In this document: in pieces, positions 24,419-31,827 of the stretch
Position numbering within the stretch: the first letter of the stretch is position 1
Layout of the letters: every line of letters begins with the position of its first letter
DNA from: Lachnospiraceae bacterium
GTDB lineage: Bacteria; Bacillota; Clostridia; Lachnospirales; Lachnospiraceae
DNA length: 37,762 bases
Direction: 5' to 3'
Assembly (NCBI GenBank): GCA_021201665.1
Contig: JAJQEO010000069.1
Coordinates: 1 to 37,762 of the forward strand
The notes under the pieces: generated by a model
Databases searched by the model: none
Told to the model about the DNA's origin: nothing
The model's input: only the letters and a program-made list of their open reading frames with translations
Program-made: the position numbers and the translations under genes

Positions 24419-26725
24419 CTATTCGCTTGCTACCAGCTGCGTATACGCGCCGCCTTTGGCGTAAAGCTCTTCATGTGTGCCGCGCTCCACGACCAGCCCG
24501 TGATCCAGGACGACAATCTCGTCGCAGTCCCGGATGGTAGAGAGCCGGTGCGCGATCACGATGCAGGTAATCCCGCGGTCTTTGATGGACTGCACCACCT
24601 CATACTCGGTCTTCGCGTCCAGCGCGGAGGTCGCCTCGTCCAGGATAATGATGGTCGGATCCTGTGCCAGTACCCGCGCGATCTCCAGGCGCTGCCGCTG
24701 CCCGCCGGAGAAATCCTTGCCGCCCTCCGTGATCTTATACTGGTAACCGCCGTCGCGCATCATAATATCCTCGTGCAGATGCGCGTCGCGCGCGGCCAGG
24801 ATCATTTCAAAGTCCTCAATCGAGTCGTCCCACATCTTGATATTGTTCGCAATCGTGTCCTCAAACAGGATGATATCCTGATCCACTACCGCCAGCGAAC
24901 CGGTGAACACACTGCGGTCAATCTGCTCGATCGGCTTCCCGTCAAACAGAATCTCCCCCTCCCACGGCCGGTACAGGCCGGAGAGCAGATTCGCAAGCGT
25001 TGATTTGCCGCAGCCGGACGCCCCTACGAACGCCACCCGGCTGCCCGGCTTCAGCGAAAGGCTGAAATCCTGGATCAGAGGCTTACCAAGCTTCGCGTAG
25101 CCGAAGGTCACATGACGCATCTCCACATTTCCCGAAAGCTTGTCATACACAGCAGCATCGGTTCCACGCGCAGCGTCTTCCAATGAACCGATGCGATCTG
25201 CCGCCGAGCCTTGGCGAGGGGGCGTTTCCACAGCATCGGCTCCATGCGCAGCGTCTTCCAATGAGCCGACGCCCCCTTCTCTCACAACGGTAGAACCGTC
25301 CTCACCGATATCCACCGGGTACTCCATCACGTCCTCAATCCGCTCCATCTCTGTGCGCATCTCCTGAATCGTCTGTCCCGCCGAGATCAATTCTGTCGCC
25401 GGATCTGTGAAGGAACCCAGGAAGCCCTGGAAGGCCATGATCATGCCGACGGTAAATCTGCCATTGACCACAAGCCACACGCCGATCATCAGCACCGCGA
25501 CATCCGTAAGAGAATTGACGATGTTCGGAATCATGCCCACATATTGGTTCAGCTTCGCGAAGCGCACCTTCTGCGCGTTGACGCTCGCCTGGTAACCCGC
25601 CCATTTCTGAAAATAGCCATTTTCCGCACCGCTCGCCTTGATCGTCTCGATCATCTCAATGCCGGAGACGGTCGCGGCGGAAAGCTTTCCGGCGTCCCGC
25701 ATCTGCACGCGCGTAATATTAATACGCTTTTTCGAGATCCAGTTCGATACCAGCAGATTGATCAGCACCGAGGCAATCCCAAACAGAGAAAGAAGCAGGC
25801 TGTAGCGCACCATCACAACCAGATAAAACACCATCATAAACGCCTGCAGCGCCAGCGGCGTAAACGTACTGATCAGAGTATTCGCGGCGGAGGCGTTGCC
25901 GCTTTTGCGGCTCTGGATATCTCCGGCCAGCCGCTGCGTGAAAAAGTCCATCGGCATCCGCAGCACCTTCCACATATAAGAGGTACAGCCGACCACCGCG
26001 AGCTTGCCGTTGATCTTCATCTGGGAAACCGTCTGAATCCACGATATCGCAAGCTGGACGACGCACATCAGCGTGAACGCCGCTAAAAACGGCGCCGCCC
26101 AGTCCGGATTCTGCCCGGTCAGGAGACGATCCAGGAAGATCCTTGAAAAGGCAGGGTTGATCATGCTCATCAGGGTTGAAATGACCGAAAGCAATATGGT
26201 CATCACCACCGCGCCGCCCGCCCCCGCCAGACGCTTCCTCGCAAATCCAAGAATTGATTTCGGCCTGCCGCCCGGTTCAAATCCTTCTCCCGGCTCGATC
26301 ATCAGGCAGATGCCGGTGAAGGACTGGTCAAACGTCCCCATCGACACCGGGTACGCGCCCCTCGCCGGGTCATTTAAGTATGCTTTGTCTCCCTTAAACC
26401 CATCCAGCACCACAAAATGGTTGAAATTCCAGTGGATGATGCAGGGAAATTTCCCGTTCTGTTTCAGCGCCTCCGGCTCCATGCGGTAGCCCTGCGCCTT
26501 CATCCCATAGCTGCGGGCCGCCTGCAGCAGATTCTTCGCGTTCGACCCATCCCGGGACACTCCGCAGTCCGAGCGCACCTGCTCCAGGGGAATCCACTTT
26601 TCATAATAAGCCAGCACCATGGTCAGCGAGGCCGCGCCGCATTCAAGCGCTTCCAGCTGCATGACCACCGGAACCTTCGCGACCCCTTTCGCTATTGGTT
26701 CTTTCACTTTTCCTTTTTTCTCCAT
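24419..26725 (-). CDS. C39-peptidase ABC exporter (PCAT, NHLM-type)
   Basis: Cleaves leaders after GG and exports the cores. The 768-residue protein has a C39 domain (about 15-145) with the catalytic Cys29 in LEALECGAASLTMVLAYY, His103 in NFNHFVVLDGF and Asp119 in YLNDPARGAY. The membrane domain spans about 180-465. The ATPase has Walker A GASGCGKSTL, signature FSGGQRQRLEIARVL and Walker B IIILDEATSALD. Between membrane domain and ATPase is an insertion (GSLEDAAHGADAVETPP... GSLEDAARGTDAA) that is translated repeat family 1 (25155-25272). The start at 26725 has GGGGAAGAGGG upstream. The longer frame to 26827 only adds translated repeat copy 5. Confidence 0.95.
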   Translation of the reverse strand: MEKKGKVKEPIAKGVAKVPVVMQLEALECGAASLTMVLAYYEKWIPLEQVRSDCGVSRDGSNAKNLLQAARSYGMKAQGYRMEPEALKQNGKFPCIIHWNFNHFVVLDGFKGDKAYLNDPARGAYPVSMGTFDQSFTGICLMIEPGEGFEPGGRPKSILGFARKRLAGAGGAVVMTILLSVISTLMSMINPAFSRIFLDRLLTGQNPDWAAPFLAAFTLMCVVQLAISWIQTVSQMKINGKLAVVGCTSYMWKVLRMPMDFFTQRLAGDIQSRKSGNASAANTLISTFTPLALQAFMMVFYLVVMVRYSLLLSLFGIASVLINLLVSNWISKKRINITRVQMRDAGKLSAATVSGIEMIETIKASGAENGYFQKWAGYQASVNAQKVRFAKLNQYVGMIPNIVNSLTDVAVLMIGVWLVVNGRFTVGMIMAFQGFLGSFTDPATELISAGQTIQEMRTEMERIEDVMEYPVDIGEDGSTVVREGGVGSLEDAAHGADAVETPPRQGSAADRIGSLEDAARGTDAAVYDKLSGNVEMRHVTFGYAKLGKPLIQDFSLSLKPGSRVAFVGASGCGKSTLANLLSGLYRPWEGEILFDGKPIEQIDRSVFTGSLAVVDQDIILFEDTIANNIKMWDDSIEDFEMILAARDAHLHEDIMMRDGGYQYKITEGGKDFSGGQRQRLEIARVLAQDPTIIILDEATSALDAKTEYEVVQSIKDRGITCIVIAHRLSTIRDCDEIVVLDHGLVVERGTHEELYAKGGAYTQLVASE
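25155..25272 (+). repeat. Palindromic repeat family 1, copy 4, in frame in the C39 exporter gene
   Basis: A full arm-core-arm copy of 118 bp, the same length as copy 2. Arms have GCATCGGTTC/GAACCGATGC-type ends around CACGCGCAGCGTCTTCCAAT. The core is CTGCCGCCGAGCCTTGGCGA then GGGGGCGTTTCC. Orientation relative to the host gene is opposite to that of copy 2, yet the frame stays open. Confidence 0.85.
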
Positions 26726-26751
26726 TGTTCCCTCTTCCCCCGTTTCCGTGC

Positions 26752-26823
26752 CCTGCCCTTCGCGAAGCGAACTTTCATGGGCAGGGCGACCTGCCGCCGA
26801 GCGCAGCGAGGGGGCGTTTCCGC
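26752..26823 (+). repeat. Palindromic repeat family 1, copy 5 (arm-core)
   Basis: GCCCTGCCC and GGGCAGGGC around TTCGCGAAGCGAACTTTCAT, then the core to GGGGGCGTTTCC. Almost identical to copy 1. It lies just upstream of the C39 exporter start. Confidence 0.85.
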
Positions 26824-26841
26824 CCATTTCGTTCGATACCG

Positions 26842-26927
26842 GTCACACCATGGCCAAAATTACGTTATCTCAACCACTGTGACAGGTCACACCCCGACCA
26901 GATTTACGTTATTTCATCCTCTACAGG
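26842..26927. repeat. Two imperfect 43-bp direct repeats
   Basis: Both units begin GGTCACACC (26842 and 26885) and contain TTACGTTAT (26862 and 26904), then TCA and CC, ending near ACA. They fill the gap between the adaptor stop and repeat copy 5, upstream of the C39 exporter. They could be binding sites or leader RNA elements. Confidence 0.6.
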
Positions 26928-26941
26928 TGCGATCAGTAGCT

Positions 26942-27412
26942 TTAATTCACTACAAAGGACATCGGCGCGATGCTCTCCGTCACTACCTCAGCCGAGTAAA
27001 CGCCGTCCGCAAGCTCTTCATCTTCGAGCTGCGCTTCGTAAACCCACTCGCCCACCTGCAAACCGCCCACATACAGGGTATATTCAGAAAACTCCTCCGT
27101 CACCGCGACCGGCTCAGCGGACAGGGACGCGAGCGTATACTCCTTTTCTCCGATCCGCACCGTCATTCCTTCCTCAGCGGATTCTTCTGTCTTTATGTAA
27201 ATCGTGACGCTCCCGCCTTCCGCCACGGCGGCAGCCGTGAAGCTCGACTCCATTTTCCCGAAAATCCCCCAGATACAGGTGCCAGCCAGCAGAAGAATGA
27301 TAGCGACAAGCACCGACCAGATACCCGGATTCGCCACGCGCAGGTAATCGTTCAGCTGCTCCGGCGAGGATACCCGCTCCATACTCTTTTTCCTGAAAAT
27401 TGTATTTTCCAT
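26942..27412 (-). CDS. Short HlyD-like adaptor of the NHLM export system
   Basis: A 156-residue protein with the N-terminal signature of NHLM secretion adaptors: IFRKKSMERVSSPEQLNDYL then RVANPGIWSVLVAI, followed by one membrane helix (about 30-52). The extracytoplasmic part (about 53-156) is one beta-rich domain. The long coiled coil and lipoyl domains of full-length HlyD proteins (family members are often near 270 residues or more) are missing. This suits a Gram-positive envelope. The start at 27412 has AAAGGA 8 nt upstream. It precedes the C39 exporter in the same unit. Confidence 0.8.
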   Translation of the reverse strand: MENTIFRKKSMERVSSPEQLNDYLRVANPGIWSVLVAIILLLAGTCIWGIFGKMESSFTAAAVAEGGSVTIYIKTEESAEEGMTVRIGEKEYTLASLSAEPVAVTEEFSEYTLYVGGLQVGEWVYEAQLEDEELADGVYSAEVVTESIAPMSFVVN

Positions 27413-27691
27413 ACGATTGTTCCTTTCTCTATCCGATCGCCTGCTCCTTTGCGGGAGCCGGATTCCCATGACATACTGTTTCCCTCAGAGCGTCCCGCCC
27501 AATCCGGGATGGCCTGCATTTTTCTGGGGATCTGTCGCGAAACGACTTACGTCGTTTACTATATATACCTGTCTTGCGTCGGCTAACACGCGATTCGCAG
27601 GCTATGTCATAAGGTGTCAGCAAAGCCGACGGATTCCTTATGACTCCGTCTACTTGGCTCGTTGCTTCGCGGGAATAAGATCCTCAACTCC
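27413..27691 (-). other. Gene-free spacer with possible attenuator structure
   Basis: A 279-nt gap between the sulfatase stop and adaptor start. It contains a perfect 9-bp inverted repeat, GTCATAAGG (27606-27614) and CCTTATGAC (27636-27644), and a GTCGGC/GCCGAC pair that could form an alternative stem. No T-tract terminator and no copy of the 17-bp element were found. Mutually exclusive stems would allow differential expression of sulfatase and exporter (inference). Confidence 0.4.
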
Positions 27692-29788
27692 TTACGGCTC
27701 GATAATATTAAAATCTCCGTCGTTCCCCGCCACCAGGCCGAGGATCGTCTCCAGGATCGTTTCATCTCCGTCCACCTGAATCGCCTGCGCAGCCGTCTCC
27801 TGGTTCTTCGAAATAAGCGCGTAAATGGCTACCTTATTGCAGGTCAGGCTCGCAGCTGCGTCGTCATCCGACTGATCTTTGTAATACAGCAGCGCCCCGT
27901 GATAAAAATGCAGCAGATACTGCTCTTCCACATCCTGTAAATACAGGTTTACCTTGAAATCGGCGTCCGCGGACAGCTCCGTGCTGGTCACAATGCCCAG
28001 ATAGTCCAGAAGAAGCTCCCCGGTCAGGCTCTGCCGGAGCATCTGGCTCCTGGTCGCTGTTTTCTCCGGTGAGGTATAGCCGTGGCGCAGCTCCCATGCA
28101 CCGGAGAGATACGCGTTCCTCCATGCGCCGGATTCGGCCTGATAGCCCAGCTGTTCAAGCGCGTCCGCGCACAGGTAGCGCGCCGTCTGGTTTTCCGGGT
28201 CCGCGTACACAAGTACATTCGTCACCTCTGCCACCCAGCGGTATTCCCCATTTTCATAATCCTCCAGCGCCAGAGCAAGAACCCGATCGGTATCTCCGAG
28301 GTATTTCACCCATTTCTGCGCGCTTTCTTCGGGCGGAAGGGGATTCAGGTGCACCGGATTCGCGTCATACCATCCCATATATTTCTGATAGACCGCCCTG
28401 GAATTGTGTGACAGGGTGCCGTAATACTGCCGGATATACCAGATCTTCGAAAGCGCTTCCGGAAGCGCAATCCGATCCGCAATCTCATCCGAAGTGTACC
28501 CATCGTTCAGATACATCAGCGTCCGGTCATTGATATACTTATAGACCGCAGCTGTGTTTGTCAGATATTCACTGATCGCCTCCTGCCCGAAATGCGGCCA
28601 GTTGTGCGACTGGAAAATCACATCCGTCTGGTATCCGTAGAGTGCTTTTGTCTCATTGAGATATTTTGCCCAGGCATTGCCATCCCGCACCTGCGCGCCG
28701 CGCAGCGTGTAGAGATTGTGCATGGTGCCCGTCGCGTTTTCCGCGATCCAGAGCGCCCGCATCTGCGGAAAGTACATATTCATCTCCGCGGGGGCTTCCG
28801 TCCCCGGCGTGAGCTGGAACTGTATTTCCAGCCCATCGACGGTGATTGTCTCACCGGTCTGGGTGACTTCATGCGTCGGCGCAAAGAAGGAGACCGTCCC
28901 GGCACTCTGGCTGGTGCCGATCCCGACAGATACCGGCCCTTCCGCCCCCGGCGTCAGAAACGTTCCATACTGATAGGAAGCTCTCCTCGACATGGCAGTC
29001 CCCGCATAGACATTTTCTGAGACCACCTCTTCCAGAAACCCTTCTGGGACAATTACCGGAACCTTGCCGGACGCCAGCTGCTCCTCCAGAGACTCTCTTG
29101 CGTCCGCCACGTCCTCCGCGCTGATGACGCCCGCCATTCCGCCATAATGATCTACGTGCGTGTGGCTGATCACCAGCGCCTTCACCGGCCGCTCTCCCAG
29201 ATTTTTCGCAATCAGCTGCATGGCGGCCGCCGCAGACTCCGACGACATCGTCGTATCAATAACCACCCAGCCGGAATCCGTCGCCACGACCGTCAGGTTC
29301 GCCATATCATAGCCGCGCACCTGATAGATCCCTTCCATTACCTCGTACAGGCCGTAAAAATGGTTCAGCGAAGCGTTCCGCCAGAGTCCCGGATGTACGG
29401 AATCCGGCGCTTCCTCTTCATAGTCCAGAAAATCATACGCATCCTGCGACCAGATGACATTTCCGTCCTCATCCGTAAGCACCAGCGTCTCCGGCGCCTC
29501 AATCAGCCCCTTCGTCGCGCACTCATATTCCGCGTGATCCTCAAAATCCATGAGGTCATAGTGCGCACGGTTTGCTTCTGCCGTGTATTCCGTCGCGCTC
29601 TTCGCCTCCCCATCCAGCGAAGCAAGTGCCTCCGCTTTCTCTGCTGTAATTTCCGAGGCCGCCTCATTAAGCGCCTCGGTCGATTCCTCCGCGTGCGCGA
29701 ACGTCCCCCACGCGCCCGCTGTCGCCAGCGTCGCTAATCCTGCCGCGCTGCTCTTTATAAAATCCCGTCTTGAAATCGAATCTCTCAT
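27692..29788 (-). CDS. Tat-exported alkylsulfatase (SdsA1/BDS1-like metallo-hydrolase)
   Basis: A 698-residue type III sulfatase that hydrolyses primary alkyl sulfates to alcohol and sulfate with two zinc ions (family knowledge). Residues 5-30 form a twin-arginine signal, SRRDFIKSSAAGLATLATAG, so it folds before export. The metallo-beta-lactamase motif is HTHVDHYGG (H209, H211, D213, H214). The C-terminal side has the SdsA-type ENATGTMHNLYTLRGAQVRD. The SCP2-like C-terminal domain is present (about 575-698). The start at 29788 has AGGAGG 7 nt upstream. It is the first gene of the exporter unit, with the 17-bp element 140 nt upstream. Its presence in a peptide export locus is unusual. Confidence 0.9.
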   Translation of the reverse strand: MRDSISRRDFIKSSAAGLATLATAGAWGTFAHAEESTEALNEAASEITAEKAEALASLDGEAKSATEYTAEANRAHYDLMDFEDHAEYECATKGLIEAPETLVLTDEDGNVIWSQDAYDFLDYEEEAPDSVHPGLWRNASLNHFYGLYEVMEGIYQVRGYDMANLTVVATDSGWVVIDTTMSSESAAAAMQLIAKNLGERPVKALVISHTHVDHYGGMAGVISAEDVADARESLEEQLASGKVPVIVPEGFLEEVVSENVYAGTAMSRRASYQYGTFLTPGAEGPVSVGIGTSQSAGTVSFFAPTHEVTQTGETITVDGLEIQFQLTPGTEAPAEMNMYFPQMRALWIAENATGTMHNLYTLRGAQVRDGNAWAKYLNETKALYGYQTDVIFQSHNWPHFGQEAISEYLTNTAAVYKYINDRTLMYLNDGYTSDEIADRIALPEALSKIWYIRQYYGTLSHNSRAVYQKYMGWYDANPVHLNPLPPEESAQKWVKYLGDTDRVLALALEDYENGEYRWVAEVTNVLVYADPENQTARYLCADALEQLGYQAESGAWRNAYLSGAWELRHGYTSPEKTATRSQMLRQSLTGELLLDYLGIVTSTELSADADFKVNLYLQDVEEQYLLHFYHGALLYYKDQSDDDAAASLTCNKVAIYALISKNQETAAQAIQVDGDETILETILGLVAGNDGDFNIIEP

Positions 29789-29927
29789 CTTATTTTCCTC
29801 CTGATCTTCATCACCCACAGATGCCGGTCGCCGCTTTTTCCGGCTTTCTTCTCCTGCCCCGGCCTTGCTGCGCCGGTCAGCGAAAACAGCTCCCGTCTGT
29901 TATAGCAAAACAAAAAAGAAAAAGGAA

Positions 29928-29944
29928 CTGTACGAAAGTATAGT
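29928..29944 (-). promoter_or_regulatory. Conserved 17-bp promoter element, copy A (sulfatase/exporter unit)
   Basis: ACTATACTTTCGTACAG on the minus strand: one base differs from copies B and C. It starts 27 nt after the terminator that closes the symporter gene and lies 140 nt before the sulfatase start, exactly where a new promoter is needed. The flank CGAAAAATCAAG resembles that of copy B. Confidence 0.75.
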
Positions 29945-29970
29945 CTTGATTTTTCGCGGACCGGGTGCAT

Positions 29971-29999
29971 AAAAAAAACGCGACGCCGGCAGCGTCGCG
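29971..29999 (-). terminator. Strong intrinsic terminator after the symporter gene
   Basis: On the minus strand CGCGACGC-tgccg-GCGTCGCG is followed by eight T residues (29978-29971). It ends the STAS-symporter transcript and insulates the sulfatase promoter. Confidence 0.92.
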
Positions 30000-30071
30000 C
30001 AAAATTTATTCTATAATAATAATCCGGTAAACGAAATATGGCGTATGTCGCCTCCCGGCCCAGGCATAAGC

Positions 30072-31676
30072 TCAATTCCCGGTTTCCCGGAGCACCTCCT
30101 CATCCAGCATGCCAAGCCTCGATGACACAAACGCCGCCTCCACCTGCAAGCAGGTAAGATTCGCCGCTGTGGCGGGGAATTCCAGAACCGCGTTCACCGC
30201 AACCGCAAGCGCGACCGCCTCAACCGGAATTCCCAGCTGGGCGAATATGACGGTATAACAGGCGACCGACCCGCCCGGCACCGGCGGAGCCGCGATCGCC
30301 ACCAGCACGGATACCAGCACACTCATCACCAGCCAGACCGGTGTAATACTCACGCCATAGTTTTCCGCCATACACAGGGAAATCACCAGAAAGGACAGCA
30401 ATGCGCCCGGCATGAAGATGACCTGCCCCAGCGGCACCGCAAAATTTGCTGTTTTCGCGGGAATCCCAAGCTTCTTTTCGCAGGTTTCCAGATTGGTCGC
30501 AAACGCCGCCGCGGAGGAGGACGTCGACAGTCCGATCAGGAACGTCGGGAAAAGCTTCTTTGCCAGCGTCGCAATGCTGATCCGGTACCGCAAAGACATA
30601 GCCACCAGATACAGAAACGCGCACAGCAGGCACGTCGGAATGCCCAGCACAAACATCTTCACAATCCCTGCGGACTGGCTCAGCTCGTCCGAAGTCACCA
30701 GGGAAAATATGCTTAAAAACACAAATACCGGGATCGTTTTCCCCAGCGCCCCCATCAGAAAGCTCACCACGTCGTTGAGCTGTTCAACCAGAGACCGTAC
30801 CGCGGCGGCACGCTCCCCCAGAATCAAAAGCGCCAGTCCCACACACACGCCCAGAAAAATGACCTGCATGATATTTCCTTCCTGAAATGGCGTCACGATA
30901 TCCGATGGTACGATATCCAGAATCATCTGATAAACCGCCAGCAACCCGGAAACGCCGCCGCCTTCTCCTCCCGTGGATACCGGAAAGAACCACATCAAAA
31001 TCAGGTCTGCCACAATCCCAATCCCAAACATAGAAAGAAGCATACCGGAAATCATCTTTTTTCCGACCTTACCGATGGCACTCAGGTCGCCAATATTAAA
31101 AATGCCCCAGCAAATCGCGAGAAAGATCATCGGGGAAGCGACCATTCCCAGCGCGCCCAGAATCATATCAAACAGGGGATCTGTCAGTGAAAGAATCCCT
31201 TCCCGCGCAGCCTGAGGCAGCCTGGAAACCACAAGTCCTGCCGCAGCCGCGCAGAAAATCGATAAAAGCAGCAGCGTCGCCTGTCCAATCTGCCGCTTTT
31301 TCGGCGGCCAGGCGGTAAGGCAATTCTCGCCATTTTTATAAGAATATTCCAGCGCAAGCCCCGCCTGTGACAGCAGGCGGTTATACAAAAACGCATCCTC
31401 GCTGCTCTCCGTCTCCACATCCATGCGTGTTCCGGCCACCCGCACCTGAAAATACTGTTTTCCAAACCGCTTTCCCGTGCGCAGAGTCGTCCCGGCGCCT
31501 TCTCCCAGGCCATTCAGCCATAGCTCCAGAATTTCCTCCAGCGAAAGCCGGATCCGGAGAATGTCCTTTTTGTCCACCTCCGCCTCCGCAAGCGCTTCCG
31601 AACAGGAAATCGACAGCCGGTCAATGGCTTTAGCTGAAAGCAGCAGCTTCTCCGAACGTGATTTTATCTCACTCAT
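30072..31676 (-). CDS. SLC1-type dicarboxylate/amino-acid symporter with N-terminal RsbW-like domain
   Basis: A 534-residue fusion. Residues 1-125 are cytoplasmic and look like a degenerate GHKL/RsbW-type domain: IRLSLEEILELWLNGLGEG resembles an N-box, but G1 and G2 glycines are not recognisable. The rest is a DAACS/SLC1 cation symporter: helices from about 132, HP1 serine motif STSSSAAAFATNLE, NFAVPLGQVIFMPGA in the TM7 region, HP2-like APPVPGGSVACY, and TM8 NAVLEFPATAANL. Substrate-binding residues differ from glutamate transporters, so the substrate is uncertain. The gene follows the STAS gene by 151 nt with repeat copy 6 between. A second transporter with the same kind of fused domain in one locus (see MATE) argues for regulated transport. 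Confidence 0.85.
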   Translation of the reverse strand: MSEIKSRSEKLLLSAKAIDRLSISCSEALAEAEVDKKDILRIRLSLEEILELWLNGLGEGAGTTLRTGKRFGKQYFQVRVAGTRMDVETESSEDAFLYNRLLSQAGLALEYSYKNGENCLTAWPPKKRQIGQATLLLLSIFCAAAAGLVVSRLPQAAREGILSLTDPLFDMILGALGMVASPMIFLAICWGIFNIGDLSAIGKVGKKMISGMLLSMFGIGIVADLILMWFFPVSTGGEGGGVSGLLAVYQMILDIVPSDIVTPFQEGNIMQVIFLGVCVGLALLILGERAAAVRSLVEQLNDVVSFLMGALGKTIPVFVFLSIFSLVTSDELSQSAGIVKMFVLGIPTCLLCAFLYLVAMSLRYRISIATLAKKLFPTFLIGLSTSSSAAAFATNLETCEKKLGIPAKTANFAVPLGQVIFMPGALLSFLVISLCMAENYGVSITPVWLVMSVLVSVLVAIAAPPVPGGSVACYTVIFAQLGIPVEAVALAVAVNAVLEFPATAANLTCLQVEAAFVSSRLGMLDEEVLRETGN

Positions 31677-31733
31677 ATGTCTTTTGTTTCCTTGCTTATT
31701 TGCTCAACTTTTATATCCCCGTCCCATTCCATA

Positions 31734-31804
31734 GCCCTGTCTTTCGCGAAGCGAATTATCATGGGCAGGACGACCTGCCGACGAGCGCAGCGAGGGGCGC
31801 TTCC
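31734..31804 (+). repeat. Palindromic repeat family 1, copy 6 (arm-core)
   Basis: GCCCTGTCT and GGGCAGGAC ends around TTCGCGAAGCGAATTATCAT, then CGACCTGCCGACGAGCGCAG and GGGGCGCTTCC. The most diverged intergenic copy, between the symporter start and the STAS stop. Confidence 0.8.
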
Positions 31805-31827
31805 ATTCACATGAAACCGCTGCCCTG

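Noticed and set aside
26726..26827. N-terminal extension of the C39 exporter by 34 codons
   Set aside because: It translates repeat copy 5; the ATG at 26725 has a good ribosome site and fits the family.
26417..27586. A 389-codon plus-strand frame and other long plus-strand frames over 8.3-31.7 kb
   Set aside because: All are shadows of clearly recognised minus-strand genes and have His/Arg/Pro-rich, non-protein-like composition.
13155..31804. The dispersed repeats as a CRISPR array
   Set aside because: Copies are kilobases apart, differ in arm sequence and have no regular spacers; no cas genes are present.
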